This document shows, piece after piece, positions 34,441 through 45,505 of a stretch of DNA of 64,000 nt. Origin of the DNA: Corinectria fuckeliana. Its lineage: Eukaryota > Ascomycota > Sordariomycetes > Hypocreales > Nectriaceae. Positions within the stretch are counted from its first letter, which is position 1; each line of letters begins with the position of its first letter. Location of the stretch: NCBI GenBank assembly GCA_019137255.1, contig WPDH01000059.1:43830-107829 (forward strand), in the 5' to 3' direction. A program made the position numbers and the translations under genes. Below the pieces are notes generated by a model, which had not been told where the DNA came from, did not search any database, and worked only from the letters and a program-made list of their open reading frames with translations.

Positions 34441-36576
34441 ATGGACCAAGCAGACATCCCCGCGCTGCTCGCGCGCATGGCCAGCGAAGAGGATGCCTCA
34501 CGCAAGATGGCTGTCTTCAAGCTGCAGAACTCCATCAACGATCCCGCCTTCGCCGACGTCTTCATTTCCTCGGGCGGTCTCGTCGTTCTCCGCCGCCTCA
34601 TAATGACCGCCGGCGGCAACACTCTCGCCTACTCGCTCCAAAGCCTGACGCGCCTTCTCGAGGTCGATATGGGATGGGACATATTCGAGGGTCCGACTGC
34701 CAGTGATCTCGTCGAGCGGGTTGTAGAGCTTATTGTCACGAACCCGCTGGTTAATATCCTCAGGGGCGCCATGTCCATCTTGGTCGCCCTCGTCAGCCAT
34801 TCCCAGTCCACCGGCTTCCGCGGCGGCGCCAGCCGCACCCCAGGAACCTTTGGCTTCCGCGCCCTGAAACCCGCCGTCGCCGTCTACCCGCAATTCTTCG
34901 AGCTGGTGATAGCCCAGCTGCAGAGTGCGGACCACGCGCTGTGCGCCAACGCTCTCATGCTCATCAACGCACTGATCCGGGATGCCGTGTCCAACGAGAG
35001 CTCCATGGGAAGCGGCAAAGCCAACGGAGGCCAAGGGGACGAGTGGTCCAAGTTTATCAAGCGGTTGCAGGATTTGGGACTGATCAAGGCTGTCTACAAG
35101 CTGATGCAGAGCTCCGCCCTGCAGGACCTGGCACACCCCATGATGGAGTTTCAGTCGTTGACCAAGATCTTGTTGAGGAAGTGGCGGGAGGTTGAAGTTG
35201 ATCTAGAGCGACCCGAGCATCGACGAGCCCTGAAGGGTTTGCATCTGGCCAGCGCTCCAGACCGGGCACACGTGAACGGCCATTCGCCGAAACTCGACCA
35301 AAACGACGTCCTGGCGAAGAAGGGAAGCAGAAGGCACAACCCCGAGAAGTGGAGGAGATTGGGTTTCGAGACCGAGAGCCCTGCACAGGAGTTTGACATT
35401 ACCGGGTTCCTGGGCATGATGGACATAACAGACTATGTGCGGAAGCACGAGGACGGCTTCCAGAAGCTGTTGATGGAGCAGGCGGGCAAGCCAATGTCGG
35501 AACGTTGCCCTGTTGCCCGAGCTAGCTTTGCGGTCACAATGGTTCTGTACGAACACTTCGAAGTCGACAAGGCCGATTTGGAGGACACCAAGGGGTACCA
35601 AGTGATGGAATCCAAGGATTACGACAGGATATTCCGCCCGCTGCTCCTCCAGTGGTCTCGGCTTCACACAGCTGGCCTGCACGCCTTCTTCCGTGTCTGG
35701 AAGGCCACTGGTGCAGAACAGGATGATTTTGAGAAGGTGACCGAATTGGTGCGGATCTTGGTCGAGCAGGTGGTGGGCGAAGCTACGAGGACCAAGGATG
35801 TGCTGGAGGTGGAGGAGGATATACAGGAATTCGATGTGGCGCGCCTACGGGAACAGCAAATGGACCTGCTTGAGATGTCGTTTGAGGGCACGTGGGGTCA
35901 ACATCTATGCCAAGTGCGGGAAGAATTGACACAGGAGGCTCTGCAGTTCGTCAAGGAGCAGAGGATCCGATGCCTCCTTGAGGGATCGTGGTTCACGAAG
36001 CCGACGCCCAAGCGAGATAACAACCGCGGGTCCAAGCATCGACTCTTCACGCCCACGCCGTGGCGGTATGCCAAGCTGTCTCACAACCGTCGGCATCTCC
36101 ACTACGCGGATTTCGAGGAGCAAACGGCCCAGGAACCGGGGCTGGACAATCTAGGAGAGAAGATCGACCTCAGTACCATCAGTTCAGTCGTGTCAAACGT
36201 GTCGGCAGCAGACGACGAGAAGAGCACGGCTAGCGGAGCGACGGGCAAGACGACGACGACAAAGATCACGGTGTACAGCTTCGTGAACCCGGCGAACCCG
36301 ACCAAGGGGGCGGACACCACGGAGCATCCGATCTTGTCACTGTGGCCGTTGAGTCACAGCCTCGCGTCCGAGTGGCTAGATGGGCTGCTGCTGGTGCTGA
36401 ACCAAGCTCCGATTACGGCAGAGACGAACAAGCTGGTCAACATGGTGAGCGAGTACGGACTGAAGATTCGGCTGCTGAATGTGCGGATGCATTCGGCTCT
36501 TGATGGCCCGGTGCCAGGGGCAGGGGTGATTCCAAGCCGGGAAGGCCTGGACGACGACTATTTCTTTGAGGTTTAA
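34441..36576 (+). CDS. ELMO/CED-12-like protein
   Basis: A single exon of 711 aa starting at the first in-frame ATG (MDQADIPALLARMAS). Residues 1-250 are helical ARM-like repeats (FKLQNSINDPAFADVFISSGGL; NILRGAMSILVALVSH). About residues 345-455 resemble an ELMO domain (LLLQWSRLHTAGLHAFFRVW, DFEKVTELVRILVEQV). About 520-706 resemble the ELMO-type PH domain (RCLLEGSWFTKP, RLFTPTPWRYAKLS, ILSLWPLSHSLASEWLDGL). ELMO proteins pair with DOCK exchange factors to activate Rac/Cdc42 GTPases at membranes. A role in polarised growth is inferred from the family. No C-terminal polyproline tail is present. Confidence 0.77.
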   Translation: MDQADIPALLARMASEEDASRKMAVFKLQNSINDPAFADVFISSGGLVVLRRLIMTAGGNTLAYSLQSLTRLLEVDMGWDIFEGPTASDLVERVVELIVTNPLVNILRGAMSILVALVSHSQSTGFRGGASRTPGTFGFRALKPAVAVYPQFFELVIAQLQSADHALCANALMLINALIRDAVSNESSMGSGKANGGQGDEWSKFIKRLQDLGLIKAVYKLMQSSALQDLAHPMMEFQSLTKILLRKWREVEVDLERPEHRRALKGLHLASAPDRAHVNGHSPKLDQNDVLAKKGSRRHNPEKWRRLGFETESPAQEFDITGFLGMMDITDYVRKHEDGFQKLLMEQAGKPMSERCPVARASFAVTMVLYEHFEVDKADLEDTKGYQVMESKDYDRIFRPLLLQWSRLHTAGLHAFFRVWKATGAEQDDFEKVTELVRILVEQVVGEATRTKDVLEVEEDIQEFDVARLREQQMDLLEMSFEGTWGQHLCQVREELTQEALQFVKEQRIRCLLEGSWFTKPTPKRDNNRGSKHRLFTPTPWRYAKLSHNRRHLHYADFEEQTAQEPGLDNLGEKIDLSTISSVVSNVSAADDEKSTASGATGKTTTTKITVYSFVNPANPTKGADTTEHPILSLWPLSHSLASEWLDGLLLVLNQAPITAETNKLVNMVSEYGLKIRLLNVRMHSALDGPVPGAGVIPSREGLDDDYFFEV

Positions 36577-37284
36577 GAGGCCTGGGGGGTCCAAGGGGGT
36601 TCCAAGAAAGATTTGGATTGCGACTTGGCTAGAGGAAGAGACTTTGGGATTGGTTTTTGCATTCAAATATACCCCCTCTGCGCTGGATGACCGGTATGGG
36701 CATAGCGAGCGTGCTTCGATACGACAGATACTGAATGTTTTATCTACTTAGTGTATTACATACATACATGGCCTGGTTGCTGTGTGCAATTGACAGCCGG
36801 GCAAGAGGCAACCAAGCCTTGGCTTTGATTGGCCTTTAGTTTTGTTTGTACCATTATGCCATGCCCGTAGGCTACTGCAGTGCATGCCTGGGTGAGTCAT
36901 GGCTCGCAGTGTTGTAGACACGAAGCTTATACTCACTCCATGATTGGAAAGGAAACATTGAATTAGTGACTGCCAAGATAAGTAGGTGAGTAGCTATTTA
37001 TATACATTATACGGTTGTGTCTGTATATACACATATATCTGTATACTAGGCCACGCTATTAAACAATAAAACGAAGTCATTCGGCAGTGTGTCGCCTCCT
37101 GTGTGTGAATGACCTCGACTTGATACATTGACATGAATAGGCCGCCATCTCAAGGGGTCCAGGTAAGTAAGTAGTGAAGAAAAAGGGGCAAGCAAAAGTC
37201 TTCTAGTAATGAACGGATGGCGGCAGTAGTAGAAACGAAGTATCTCAGCGGCTTCCTGGCGTCACTACATCAACCCCCCGTTAC
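36577..37284. other. Intergenic between convergent genes
   Basis: 708 bp holding the ends of the ELMO-like gene and the Cys-module protein gene. A TATA/ATAC-rich stretch lies at about 36995-37040. No gene was recognised. Confidence 0.5.
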
Positions 37285-37922
37285 TTAGCTGGCATAGGTC
37301 GTTCCGCCCGTGGAAGCGCACTGGTAGCACTCGGGCTGAGAGAAGTAATCGCCAGTGCTCGACGCGGTGAACTGGTACGACGAGTACAGGCGGCACGTCC
37401 ACTGGTTGCTCCTGTCCTTGGCGCGCGAGAAGATCTTGCAGCTGGCGGAGCCCTTGCAGCTCTTGGCGCAGGCCGCGTCGCTGGTCGCGTCGCCGTAGCC
37501 GACGAGCGTCTCCTTGCAGACCTCGCCCTTCTTGGCGCAGATGTTGCCGCTGGGCGCGGGCGAGACCGGCGTGTAGGCGGCGCACGTGGGAGCAGGCGTG
37601 GGCACCGCGCACGAGTAGCACGCCCGGTCGTACCAGAAGCTGCCGCAGCTGCTCGTGGCCGAGGAGGCCGAGGCGACGCTGCCGTCGTACAGCGTGCAGA
37701 GCTTGTCCGAGGTGCGGAAGGCCCACGAGTCGCAGGCCAGGTTGTCGAAGCAGGTCTTGGCGCAGGCCGCCTTGCTGGTGGCGTAGGACCAGCTGATGGA
37801 GCTGACGCCGCTCTTCTTGGAGCCCTCGCGGCCGCACGTGGCTCCGGCGGGTGTGGAGGACTTGGCCTCGCAGACGGCGGCGGGGGTGGCGGTGGTTGCA
37901 GCGGAGGTCGTAGATGTGGTGG

Positions 37923-37953
<31 letters not shown>

Positions 37954-39507
37954 GTGGGAGGAGGTGATGGTGGTGACGGGGACGCACTCGTAGCACATCT
38001 TGTCGTAGAAGTAGACGTCGCACTCGGACTTGGACTTGGCGACGGTGGCGACGGAGTACTTGAAGACGGAGCACGCGTGGGTGTTGGTGTTGTAGGAAAA
38101 GGCCATGCAGTCGGTCTTGTCGGCGCAGAGCTTGGCGCAGTCGGAACGCTTCTGCGTGACGGCGGTGTCGTAGGCCGAGTATCCGGCGTTGAGCTCGCCC
38201 TTGAAGCCGCACTTGGAGCCAGCCGGGGCGGGGGAGGCCGTCTGGTAGGCGGCACAGGTCGGGGCAGCGCTGGTGGTGGTTGACGCAGTTGTCGTGGTCG
38301 ACGCAGTGGTCGTGGTCGACGCTGTTGTGGAAGTAGACTCGGTTGAAGACTGGGTTGTCGATTCAGTGGTGGACTCGGTCGTGGTGGCAGACTGGGTAGT
38401 GCTCTGAGTCGTGGACTCTGTAGTAGATTCGGTAGTTGACCCAGTTGTGGACTCAGTGGTCGATTCAATTGCGGTAGTCGACTCAGTTGTGCTCCCAGTC
38501 GTGCTCTCAGTAGTAGACCCAGTGGTAGACTCAGTGGTGGTCTCTGAAGCGGTAGTTTTCGTGGTAGAGTCTGCGGATGTCCCCGTAGTAGACTCTGTGG
38601 TAGTCTCCGAAATCGTATCCGTGCAAGTCGTGGTGGAGGCAGTCTCTGAGGTGGTTGATTCAGTGGTGGTCTCAGTAGTCGTCTCCGAAGTGGTCTCGGT
38701 AGTGCTCTCCGAGGTAGTCTCTGTGGTGGACTCAGTAGTAGACTCTGCAGAGGTCTCCGTAGCGGTCCCCAAGGTCGTCTCCGTGCAGGAAGTCGTCGTC
38801 GAGTCCGTGGTTGTCTCTGAAGTGGCCTCCGAGGTGGTGGAACCGGAAGTTGACTCGGTTGTGGACTCGGCAGCAGTCTCGGTAGTGCTCTCTAAGGTGG
38901 TCCCTGCAGCAGACTCTGTGGTAGACCTAGTGACCTCAGTAGTAGTCTCTGAGGTGGTCTCCGTGGTGGTCTCAGCAGCAGTCTCAGTGGTAGTCTCAGT
39001 GGTCTCCGAAGAGGTCTCCGTTGTTGAAGTAGTGTCCTCTCCAGGGCAATGGAAACACGACAAATCATAGTAGGGCAAGTCCCCAACGCTCCGGCGATTG
39101 TTTCGCTTCAAGCGTTGGGCTTGGTAACCCTCAGAGTAGAGAGCGCAGTCACCTTCGAAGAACCTGAACTGGTAGCATGCGGCCTGATAACAGTACAAGG
39201 CACAGTCCTCAACCAAGACACCAGAGTAGGAGGCGAAGGTCGAGGGGAGACCTGGGGGAGGGCCTGGGTTTCCGCAAACCGAGCCATCAGGGGCTTGAGC
39301 ATACGCGGTGCAAGCTGGTGCGGACGAGGTCGTCGTGGACTCGGTTGACGTAGTAGTAACGGCGATGCTCGTCTCAGTGGCCGTACTCTCAGTAGCCGTA
39401 GTATCGGTAGCCGTAGTATCTATAACAGTCGGCTTGCAAGGGCCGGCGTTGATCCCCTGCACGAGCAGAGCCGCCAAGATGGCGGGAACCAGCTTAACCA
39501 TGGTCAT
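37285..39507 (-). CDS. Secreted Thr-rich mucin-like protein with four Cys modules
   Basis: An intronless frame of 740 aa from the ATG at 39507 (a second Met follows at 39501). The first 20 residues (VKLVPAILAALLVQGINA) form a signal peptide. Four related modules of about 85-95 residues (about 65-156, 417-505, 544-630, 640-731) share the pattern C...CG...C.KLC....C..F......C.L......CYEC and look like an apple/PAN-type disulphide fold. Between modules 1 and 2 lies a TTES/TSET-repeat stalk (about 160-415), surely heavily O-glycosylated; a poly-Thr run separates modules 2 and 3. It ends after module 4 without a GPI-type tail. Likely cell wall or matrix, function unknown; an adhesin-like role is inference. 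Confidence 0.82.
37922..37951. repeat. (GTT)10 microsatellite inside coding sequence
   Basis: Ten uninterrupted GTT triplets; on the minus coding strand they read as a run of ACA threonine codons in the linker between Cys modules 2 and 3. Confidence 0.9.
38275..39035 (-). repeat. Thr/Ser/Glu codon repeat array of the mucin stalk
   Basis: Degenerate 9- to 12-bp coding repeats (TTES, TTET, TSET) on the minus strand. The array is strongly purine/pyrimidine skewed and therefore leaves an artefactual open frame on the plus strand (38411-39070). Confidence 0.8.
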
Positions 39508-40394
39508 GGTGATTAGTTGTTGTCTGAAAGAGTGACTGCAAGGTTGCTACTGAACGTGTGAGTGCAACGATGCTGTGAAAGAGTGACTGTGGTGGGCACG
39601 AAGAAACGGAAGGACGTGAACTGCTCGGAATTCGATGACAACTCAGCCCACGCCGACAACTATATAACCGATCATGATACCTGCTCCAACTCCGCACAGG
39701 GAGCACCGACACGGAATTGTGATCCGTAGTTCGAACCAACGCCGGCGCCAACAGGAACGCCAACGCGAACCAACGCAGCCACCACCGGACTTTGATACAG
39801 CCGACGATGGGCGCCTGGGGGGGTGATTGAGGATGAAGACAAAGCCGAAGCGCTCAAGAAGGCCTAGGACGTCTAGGGAAGGGGCCCGTCTGGAGAAACC
39901 ATGAGGCCATTACGTCGTTAAGGCCCGAAGCTATCGACGATTGTATCCTAGCCCGCAGGCGAGCGCTGAATCGACGCGGAAAAGGCGTTGTGGGCTTACG
40001 GTGTCGGCGTGAGATGAAGTCGTGCGGTTCGCCGGTTCCTGGCTAAGAACCCCTGAACAGCTGCCACTAGTTTACTTGGGACTAACTGACCAACTACCTA
40101 CCTAACCTACCTAACCTACATACTCTGTAGTTCTCAACGACTAGCCAGGGGTCACTTTCCAACAGCATCTTTTGTCCAGCCGAGCTGCGGGGAACCAAAA
40201 TGGGAACAAGGCACGGGAAGGCCACGAGATTGCCTGCAGATTTAGCGGCCTCTAGACTTGAAGTGTCTGCCCCGGCCAAATCGATCGATGTTGGTGAGTT
40301 CGTAGACAGCATAATAAAACAAGGTTATATGTAGCTTGTTGCTGCTCACGATGCCCTCGAAAGGGGAAGTCGATGTGCAGATCCGGGTTGGCCC

Positions 40395-40449
40395 GAGACG
40401 AGACGAGACCAGACGGGACGAGACCAGACCAGACCAGATCAGATCAGAC
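40395..40449. repeat. 5-bp minisatellite, 11 copies
   Basis: Eleven head-to-tail units of GAGAC/CAGAC/CAGAT, without a break in the 5-bp period. Confidence 0.9.
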
Positions 40450-42439
40450 CCAGGCCTGAGGGTTCTTCAGGTGAACCAACAGACCAACAAATTTGCCACG
40501 CAAACTGCCGAGTTCCGATTTCTCAGGCGAGTTGTGGCCTGCTGATGTCCAATTTGCCAAGACCGCACTTCGCACTTTGTGATTCCGTCCTCCGCAGGTG
40601 AGCAGCGCGTGTATTTCATTAATTAGGCCTCGTCCATCTCAAGGCGGGAAGAAGCCAAACCACACCGGCCATTTTTAAAATGAGGTGTGCGCCCAAGCAG
40701 CTTTCTTTAGCTACACCGATAGCTTAGACTGAACGCCCGGAAGCTAGAAGTACTAAGATTGGAAATATTTGTGACCTGGGCTGCTAAGCAGCAGTTTGCC
40801 TAGCTTACTTTGCCACGATCAAGTCGGAGAGAGGCACGCACGCTCACTCGGATGTAAAATCGCTCGGCGTCCAAGATGGATGTAAATCTAACATGCGGGT
40901 GGTGAGTCTGAATGCGGTCAAAAACGTTTCCCTCCCGTCGGACCCTCATTTTGGATCATGCCACCCTTGTCGTTTTCTGGTTGTTTGATGTTTGCTGTTG
41001 GATGTTTGGCGCGACTGGGGTCGAGTTTATTAGCAATCATATTCTGAGAGAACTAGATCTACACAACAACCACCGACGATCTCTACGACCAAGTCCTTAG
41101 ATCGTGACACATGTACCTAAGTCATCATCTCCATCGGCGGATCAGCGTGCCTCAAATCCGGGGTAATAGCTTGACCGGGCCGCCAGAATCAATTGAGAAT
41201 GGCTTTCCTAGTCAATTTGGAAAGTACCGATCTGCAGCAATATGTATTTCAGGGACTCTGTTTCGATGCGGCTGTTATCAACAAATGGATGCATTGCCTT
41301 CGACGTAGGATTAGGCTCGGTTCGTGTTGGGCTCTTGAGTGCCAGCATCCCCCCTCCCCCTCGTCATCTGCCACGTCAAGAAAGGATCCATCCACGGGAA
41401 ACGCGGCTCTAGCGGCTCTAGTGAGAGGTTCGAAACAAGGTGAGCCCAGAATACAGAGTGCTCCAACGTGAGGTACGGAGTAAGGGGCATGGCAAGTTCA
41501 ATCCATCAATCCGGCCTGCGGTCTACCATCTCATCTCCAAGTCACATCTAAGCACAATGGCTAGGCACTGAACATGTTGAAGCTCTCGGGCGTAGTTCGG
41601 AGGGCTCCGCCATTGGGTGATTCCGCGGGGTCGTTGAGGAGAAGAGGGGGAGGGGCACGCAGTAGGTACGGAAACTCTTCACTCCCTTCACTGCCGGTCC
41701 TCCGTTTTGTCGGTGACCTGCAGCCTCCGTCCCGCTCCGTCTTCCGAGTTCCGGCACGGCCCAAAGGGAAGGGGAGGGAGGGAGCAAGGCATCTAGATAT
41801 CTCTAGGCTCTCTGGAGCATTCGTAACCAGCCCAAGATCGACCCAAGGGAACAAGCCGGAGCCCAACAAGCGGAGAAGTCACACACTTGGCTCGCTCCAA
41901 CACGCCTGGCTTGTATGTAAGACAAGTGTCGCATGCATGATGCGGGCTGGGGAGCCTGAGCTAGAGAGGTAGGTGAGGAATCAGAAAACAAAAGGCGTGG
42001 GTTGGCTGGAAAATGGAGAGGAGGGGGCCAAGAGGGGGGGGGGACAACGAATGAGGCGTGAAAATTCTCCATCCATGACATCGAAGGGGGAACGCAGCAG
42101 CGTTGGATTGGTGTACTGTCCACAAGCAAGTTACTACATACGGGTTGCTGCGCGCATCTCGTACAGTGTCGGTGAGCGTTTGTTAGGCTCAGCCAAGGGG
42201 ACAAGCCGGCCCTTCAAAAGGCGGCCCTCGACCGCTTCTTCCCGATCCCGCGGTTCCTTTCCTTGCACAAGTCCTTTTGCACAAGTCCTTTCTTTGTTTC
42301 TTCCGGGGGAGGGGAGTTTCTAAATTGAAAGAGAGACGAAGAAACCCCACGACAGCGACAACGGCGACGACCATTGGAGTCGATCGCCAAACCAGCCGCA
42401 CTGAGAGCGCCAGGCGCCTCAGTTGCTGGTATTGAGAGG

Positions 42440-42463
42440 CCTCTCTCTCTCTCTCTCTCTCTC
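42440..42463. repeat. (CT)n microsatellite
   Basis: Uninterrupted CT dinucleotides in noncoding DNA. Confidence 0.9.
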
Positions 42464-43334
42464 CCGTCTCCGCCAAGTCAGCCCTCTCTACGGACGCGTG
42501 TGCGTCGTAGACAGGGGGGACCACGGACGGGCAGGGCAAGCCGAGCCTCATCAAACCCAACCCTCACGCCAGGCATCCATCTATATCCATCTCCATCTCT
42601 ACCTGCCGTCATCATCACAGGAATTGGCACGCGCGCGCGCCGGAACTATTGCTGGATTTTAGGTACGTGGACTCCCCCAGTCTTCAGTGGAAATTCCCTT
42701 CCCCACTACGTACCTCCCCCTGACCGGTCGAGGAGCTGGGGCTGACAGGACGCGTCGCAGTGCAGTAAATTGATTGATTGATTGACTTGGACAGGGCAGA
42801 AAAAAAGTCCAATCTCAATCGGAATTTCCCCCTTTCGTGTCCTCAATTCGCAAACACCCGACCTTCTCACTCCCGGATCGCGGCATTCCTTCTACCGAAC
42901 TCGCATCAACCGCGTCACAACGGTGCAAAATCGCATTCCATATCGGTATGTCGTCCTCCATTAGCCCTGCGAAATACGTACCCAGGCATCGGGCCCGCGA
43001 AGGTGGCTTGGCGAGGCGTGGTGGCTGACGGCAAAAACAAACCCTTCTCTCCCCTTTCTTGCCTGCCTGGCGTCTAGTCTTTCTTTGAGCCAGCTTGTCC
43101 TCGCTTTGCGCGCCTCGCTTCCCTGCATGGATACGAGCTCTCGCTAACTTGCCGCCTTCACCAGACTTGTCTGCCTAACAACCTCCACGCAACCTCTACG
43201 CAACCTCCTCAAATTAATTTGGCTACCTGCCTCCTGTACCGACGCCAAAAAGGACATTGATTCTTGCACAAGTGCTTAGGAAGCTTGTTTGCCGACTCTC
43301 AACAACACCATACAGCACCCTCCAAATCTTCGCC

Positions 43335-43865
43335 ATGGCTCGCATCCAGATCCCGTTGGACGTTATCACGTCCCGCCTTAACCTTGGCGAGCGCTTCCAA
43401 GGCCTCCGCTCCGGCCCCCTCAGCGGTCGCTTCTCCAACCTGCGCCCCGTCTCCGAGTTCTTCGACTTCAAGCGCGTCTCCAAGCCTGCCAATTTCGCCG
43501 AGATGCAGTCGCGTGTCAACTACAACCTAAGCCACTTCTCCAGCAACTACGCCGTCGTCTTTGTCATGCTCAGCATCTACGCTCTGCTCACCAACTGGCT
43601 GCTGATGTTCGACATCATATTCGTCGTTGCCGGCATGTTCGTCATCGGTCGTCTCGACGGCCATGATCTCGAAATCGGCACCCTCCGTGCCACTACATCC
43701 CAGCTCTACACTGGAATCATCGTCATCGCCGTTCCTCTGGGTCTGATTGCTTCGCCTTTCTCGACCCTGCTCTGGCTGATTGGCGCTTCTGGCGTGACCA
43801 TTCTCGGTCACGCTTCTTTACTGGACAAGCCTATCGATGAGGCTTTTTCAGGGGAGGCGGTCTAG
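43335..43865 (+). CDS. PRA1-family (prenylated Rab acceptor) membrane protein
   Basis: A single exon of 176 aa from the ATG at 43335 (MARIQIPLDVITSR); the frame is open upstream only from non-ATG codons. The PRA1 core is clear: FDFKRVSKPANFAEMQSRV and NYNLSHFSSNYAVVF, followed by two long hydrophobic hairpins (about residues 75-107 and 120-160). Yeast Yip3/Pra1 binds prenylated Rab GTPases and acts in ER-Golgi vesicle traffic. The C terminus DKPIDEAFSGEAV looks like a normal family end. A good-looking 3' splice site (GGCTTTTTCAG, ending at 43851) lies only 12 bases before the stop codon; see the next gene. Confidence 0.9.
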   Translation: MARIQIPLDVITSRLNLGERFQGLRSGPLSGRFSNLRPVSEFFDFKRVSKPANFAEMQSRVNYNLSHFSSNYAVVFVMLSIYALLTNWLLMFDIIFVVAGMFVIGRLDGHDLEIGTLRATTSQLYTGIIVIAVPLGLIASPFSTLLWLIGASGVTILGHASLLDKPIDEAFSGEAV

Positions 43866-45229
43866 GTGGTCGGCCGCGAGCTCCCGAATTTGCGCCCCCA
43901 TGGGGAAGACCATCAAGGCGCAGACGGCGGAGGAATGACGGGGATGCTGCGCTGTACGGATACGGAGGTGGAAGTGGCGATGGCCGAGTGGAGGAGTTGG
44001 GCTCGGATGAGGACGACGATACGGATTCGCCAGGCGTTGGGTTTTCTTCGGGGACTGTTACTCGCTTTGTCAGCGATTCTCTTGAATTCACGGGTATAGA
44101 TTTGGGCGATCGGCAACGCGGGACATCCCGCAAGGGCTATCGCAGGGACTCGGAGGACGAAGAAGAGGAGGAGGATGACGACGACGAAGATGACGACGAA
44201 GAGTCGTCTGAGGATGATGCCTACGGAGACGAGCTAGCTCAATTGTCAACGAAGGAGAGGGAAGAGGTGCTGGTTCATTCGGCAATGGCACGAATCGAGC
44301 GGGCCAGGGCCAAGGGTCGGAGTGACGTCAAGCTCAATAAACACGAGCTTGCCGCTCTAGATCGCCGGCGGAAGCGCATGGAGGAGGAAGAGAAGAAGAA
44401 ACGAGCGGGGGGGCGCAAGAAGCGAAAAGAACAGCGGATTGCTGTGCCGCTGACGCATCTGGACCCTGTCTCGCGCAAAAAGAAGGCACCCCCAGTGTCT
44501 CATCCGCCCCGACAAGACTCGCTACCTCGATACCGATCGTCTAGCAGCAACCTGGGCGATAGTCAGGACCATCAAGGCCACCCTCCCATGGGCTACTTCC
44601 CGCCACCGTCAAGTTCACGGACTCGCCCGCGATCTGGTACCTCGTCTTCGCAGCGACCGCCCACTCGGGTCCCTGAGGAACGTGGAGGGAATGCTTTCGA
44701 CTATTCACAAGGCCCCGCGCCCGGCGTTCGTCCTGCATCCGACTCGGCCGCCGGACACCGCGCAGCCAACATCTCTCCGGCGGACAGTCAATCTGGTCTA
44801 GATCCATTCCAATTCCAGATAGCGGGCCCGCGCGCGACACGCTCCGCGACGGCGGCTGCCTCTCGGCGTCACACCTTGGGCCCTGAGGACGCCTACCCGG
44901 CTCGGCGTGGGCCAGCACCTCCTGCTTCCGTTAGAAGCGGCCGTGGATCTGGACGCCCGAGTTTGGAAGCGGAGACGAGTGACGAGGACAGCGAGGACAG
45001 TGACGAGGACGAGGACGAGGACGACTCTTCAGAAGAGCAAGAAAGCTCCAGCGACAATACCGGGAGCGGGGCGCAGATTCGAGAAGCCTCGAGGGGACGA
45101 GGCCCTGCGATTGTCGTCGAGATGGATCGGGAGCCAGAACCCAGACCTCGGCCGGCCAAAAAGACCGCGCCCAAGAACCCGTCGCCTTCGAAGCGAAAGC
45201 CGGCGAGAGGAGGGCGGCGCAGAAAGTGA
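43852..45229 (+). CDS. Acidic/basic low-complexity protein, start unresolved
   Basis: The frame is open from 43841 (after a TGA at 43838) to TGA at 45227-45229. It has no ATG until a Met near 44285, although the sequence before that looks coding (DAALYGYGGGSGDGR, then EELGSDEDDDTDSPG). I start it at the possible 3' splice site (CAG ending at 43851), assuming an upstream exon, possibly within the PRA1 transcript. Features are an acidic block (DSEDEEEEEDDDDEDDDEE), a basic coiled region (RRRKRMEEEEKKKRAGGRKK) resembling a nuclear signal, a Ser/Pro/Arg-rich middle, a second acidic block and a basic tail (KRKPARGGRRRK). Nuclear or nucleolar location is plausible. No family was recognised. Product confidence is moderate, the 5' end low. 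Confidence 0.6.
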
Positions 45230-45505
45230 GGGAGGCGTTGGCAGAGAAAATTGACACCTTGACGTTGAGGATGCCGTGTCTATAATAAGCAATGGGCATG
45301 GACTAATGAGAGCTGTAATCAATCACCTGAAATTGACGAGACAAGACCGACATGAACAAGTTTAGAAGTGACATTGACCGATTGTTCCATTAAATCAATA
45401 TGTGAGCTTCGTTAACATGAGTTGACCGTATTATGTGTTCGTAAATACTACTTAGTAGGTGAAGAATTCCTCCGTGAGTACGCACTATACACGCTGTGCT
45501 GTCTA
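45230..45505. other. Junction between last gene and repeat island
   Basis: 276 bp of normal-looking sequence with plenty of CA/TG, ending in the TA target-site dinucleotide (45504-45505) of the Fot1-type element. It presumably holds the terminator of the acidic-protein gene. Confidence 0.6.

Larger units (their letters stand above)
39508..43334. other. Long intergenic region with simple repeats
   Basis: 3.8 kb. It contains CTACCTACCTAACC words (about 40095-40120), a 5-bp minisatellite (40395-40449), a (CT) run (42440-42463), a (GC)5 run (42630-42641) and a TTGA run (about 42770-42786), then the PRA1 leader. Open frames at 41561-41972 and 42189-42745 look random. No gene was recognised. Confidence 0.5.

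Noticed and set aside
38411..39070. 219-codon plus-strand open frame rich in Val/Ser (VVDSVV)
   Set aside because: Exact antisense of the Thr/Ser stalk of the mucin-like gene; it is open only because the repeat array is strand-skewed.
39725..39740. GTTCGAACC resembling a tRNA T-arm
   Set aside because: No matching A box, anticodon arm or acceptor stem around it; no convincing tRNA gene seen in the window.
41561..41972. Overlapping open frames on both strands in the gap before PRA1
   Set aside because: Both strands open over the same bases with low-complexity translations; no family resemblance.
43866..44099. Frame continuing directly after the PRA1 stop codon (readthrough product)
   Set aside because: The continuation is short and looks non-coding; the neighbouring +1 frame is the protein-like one, so simple stop readthrough does not explain the acidic ORF.
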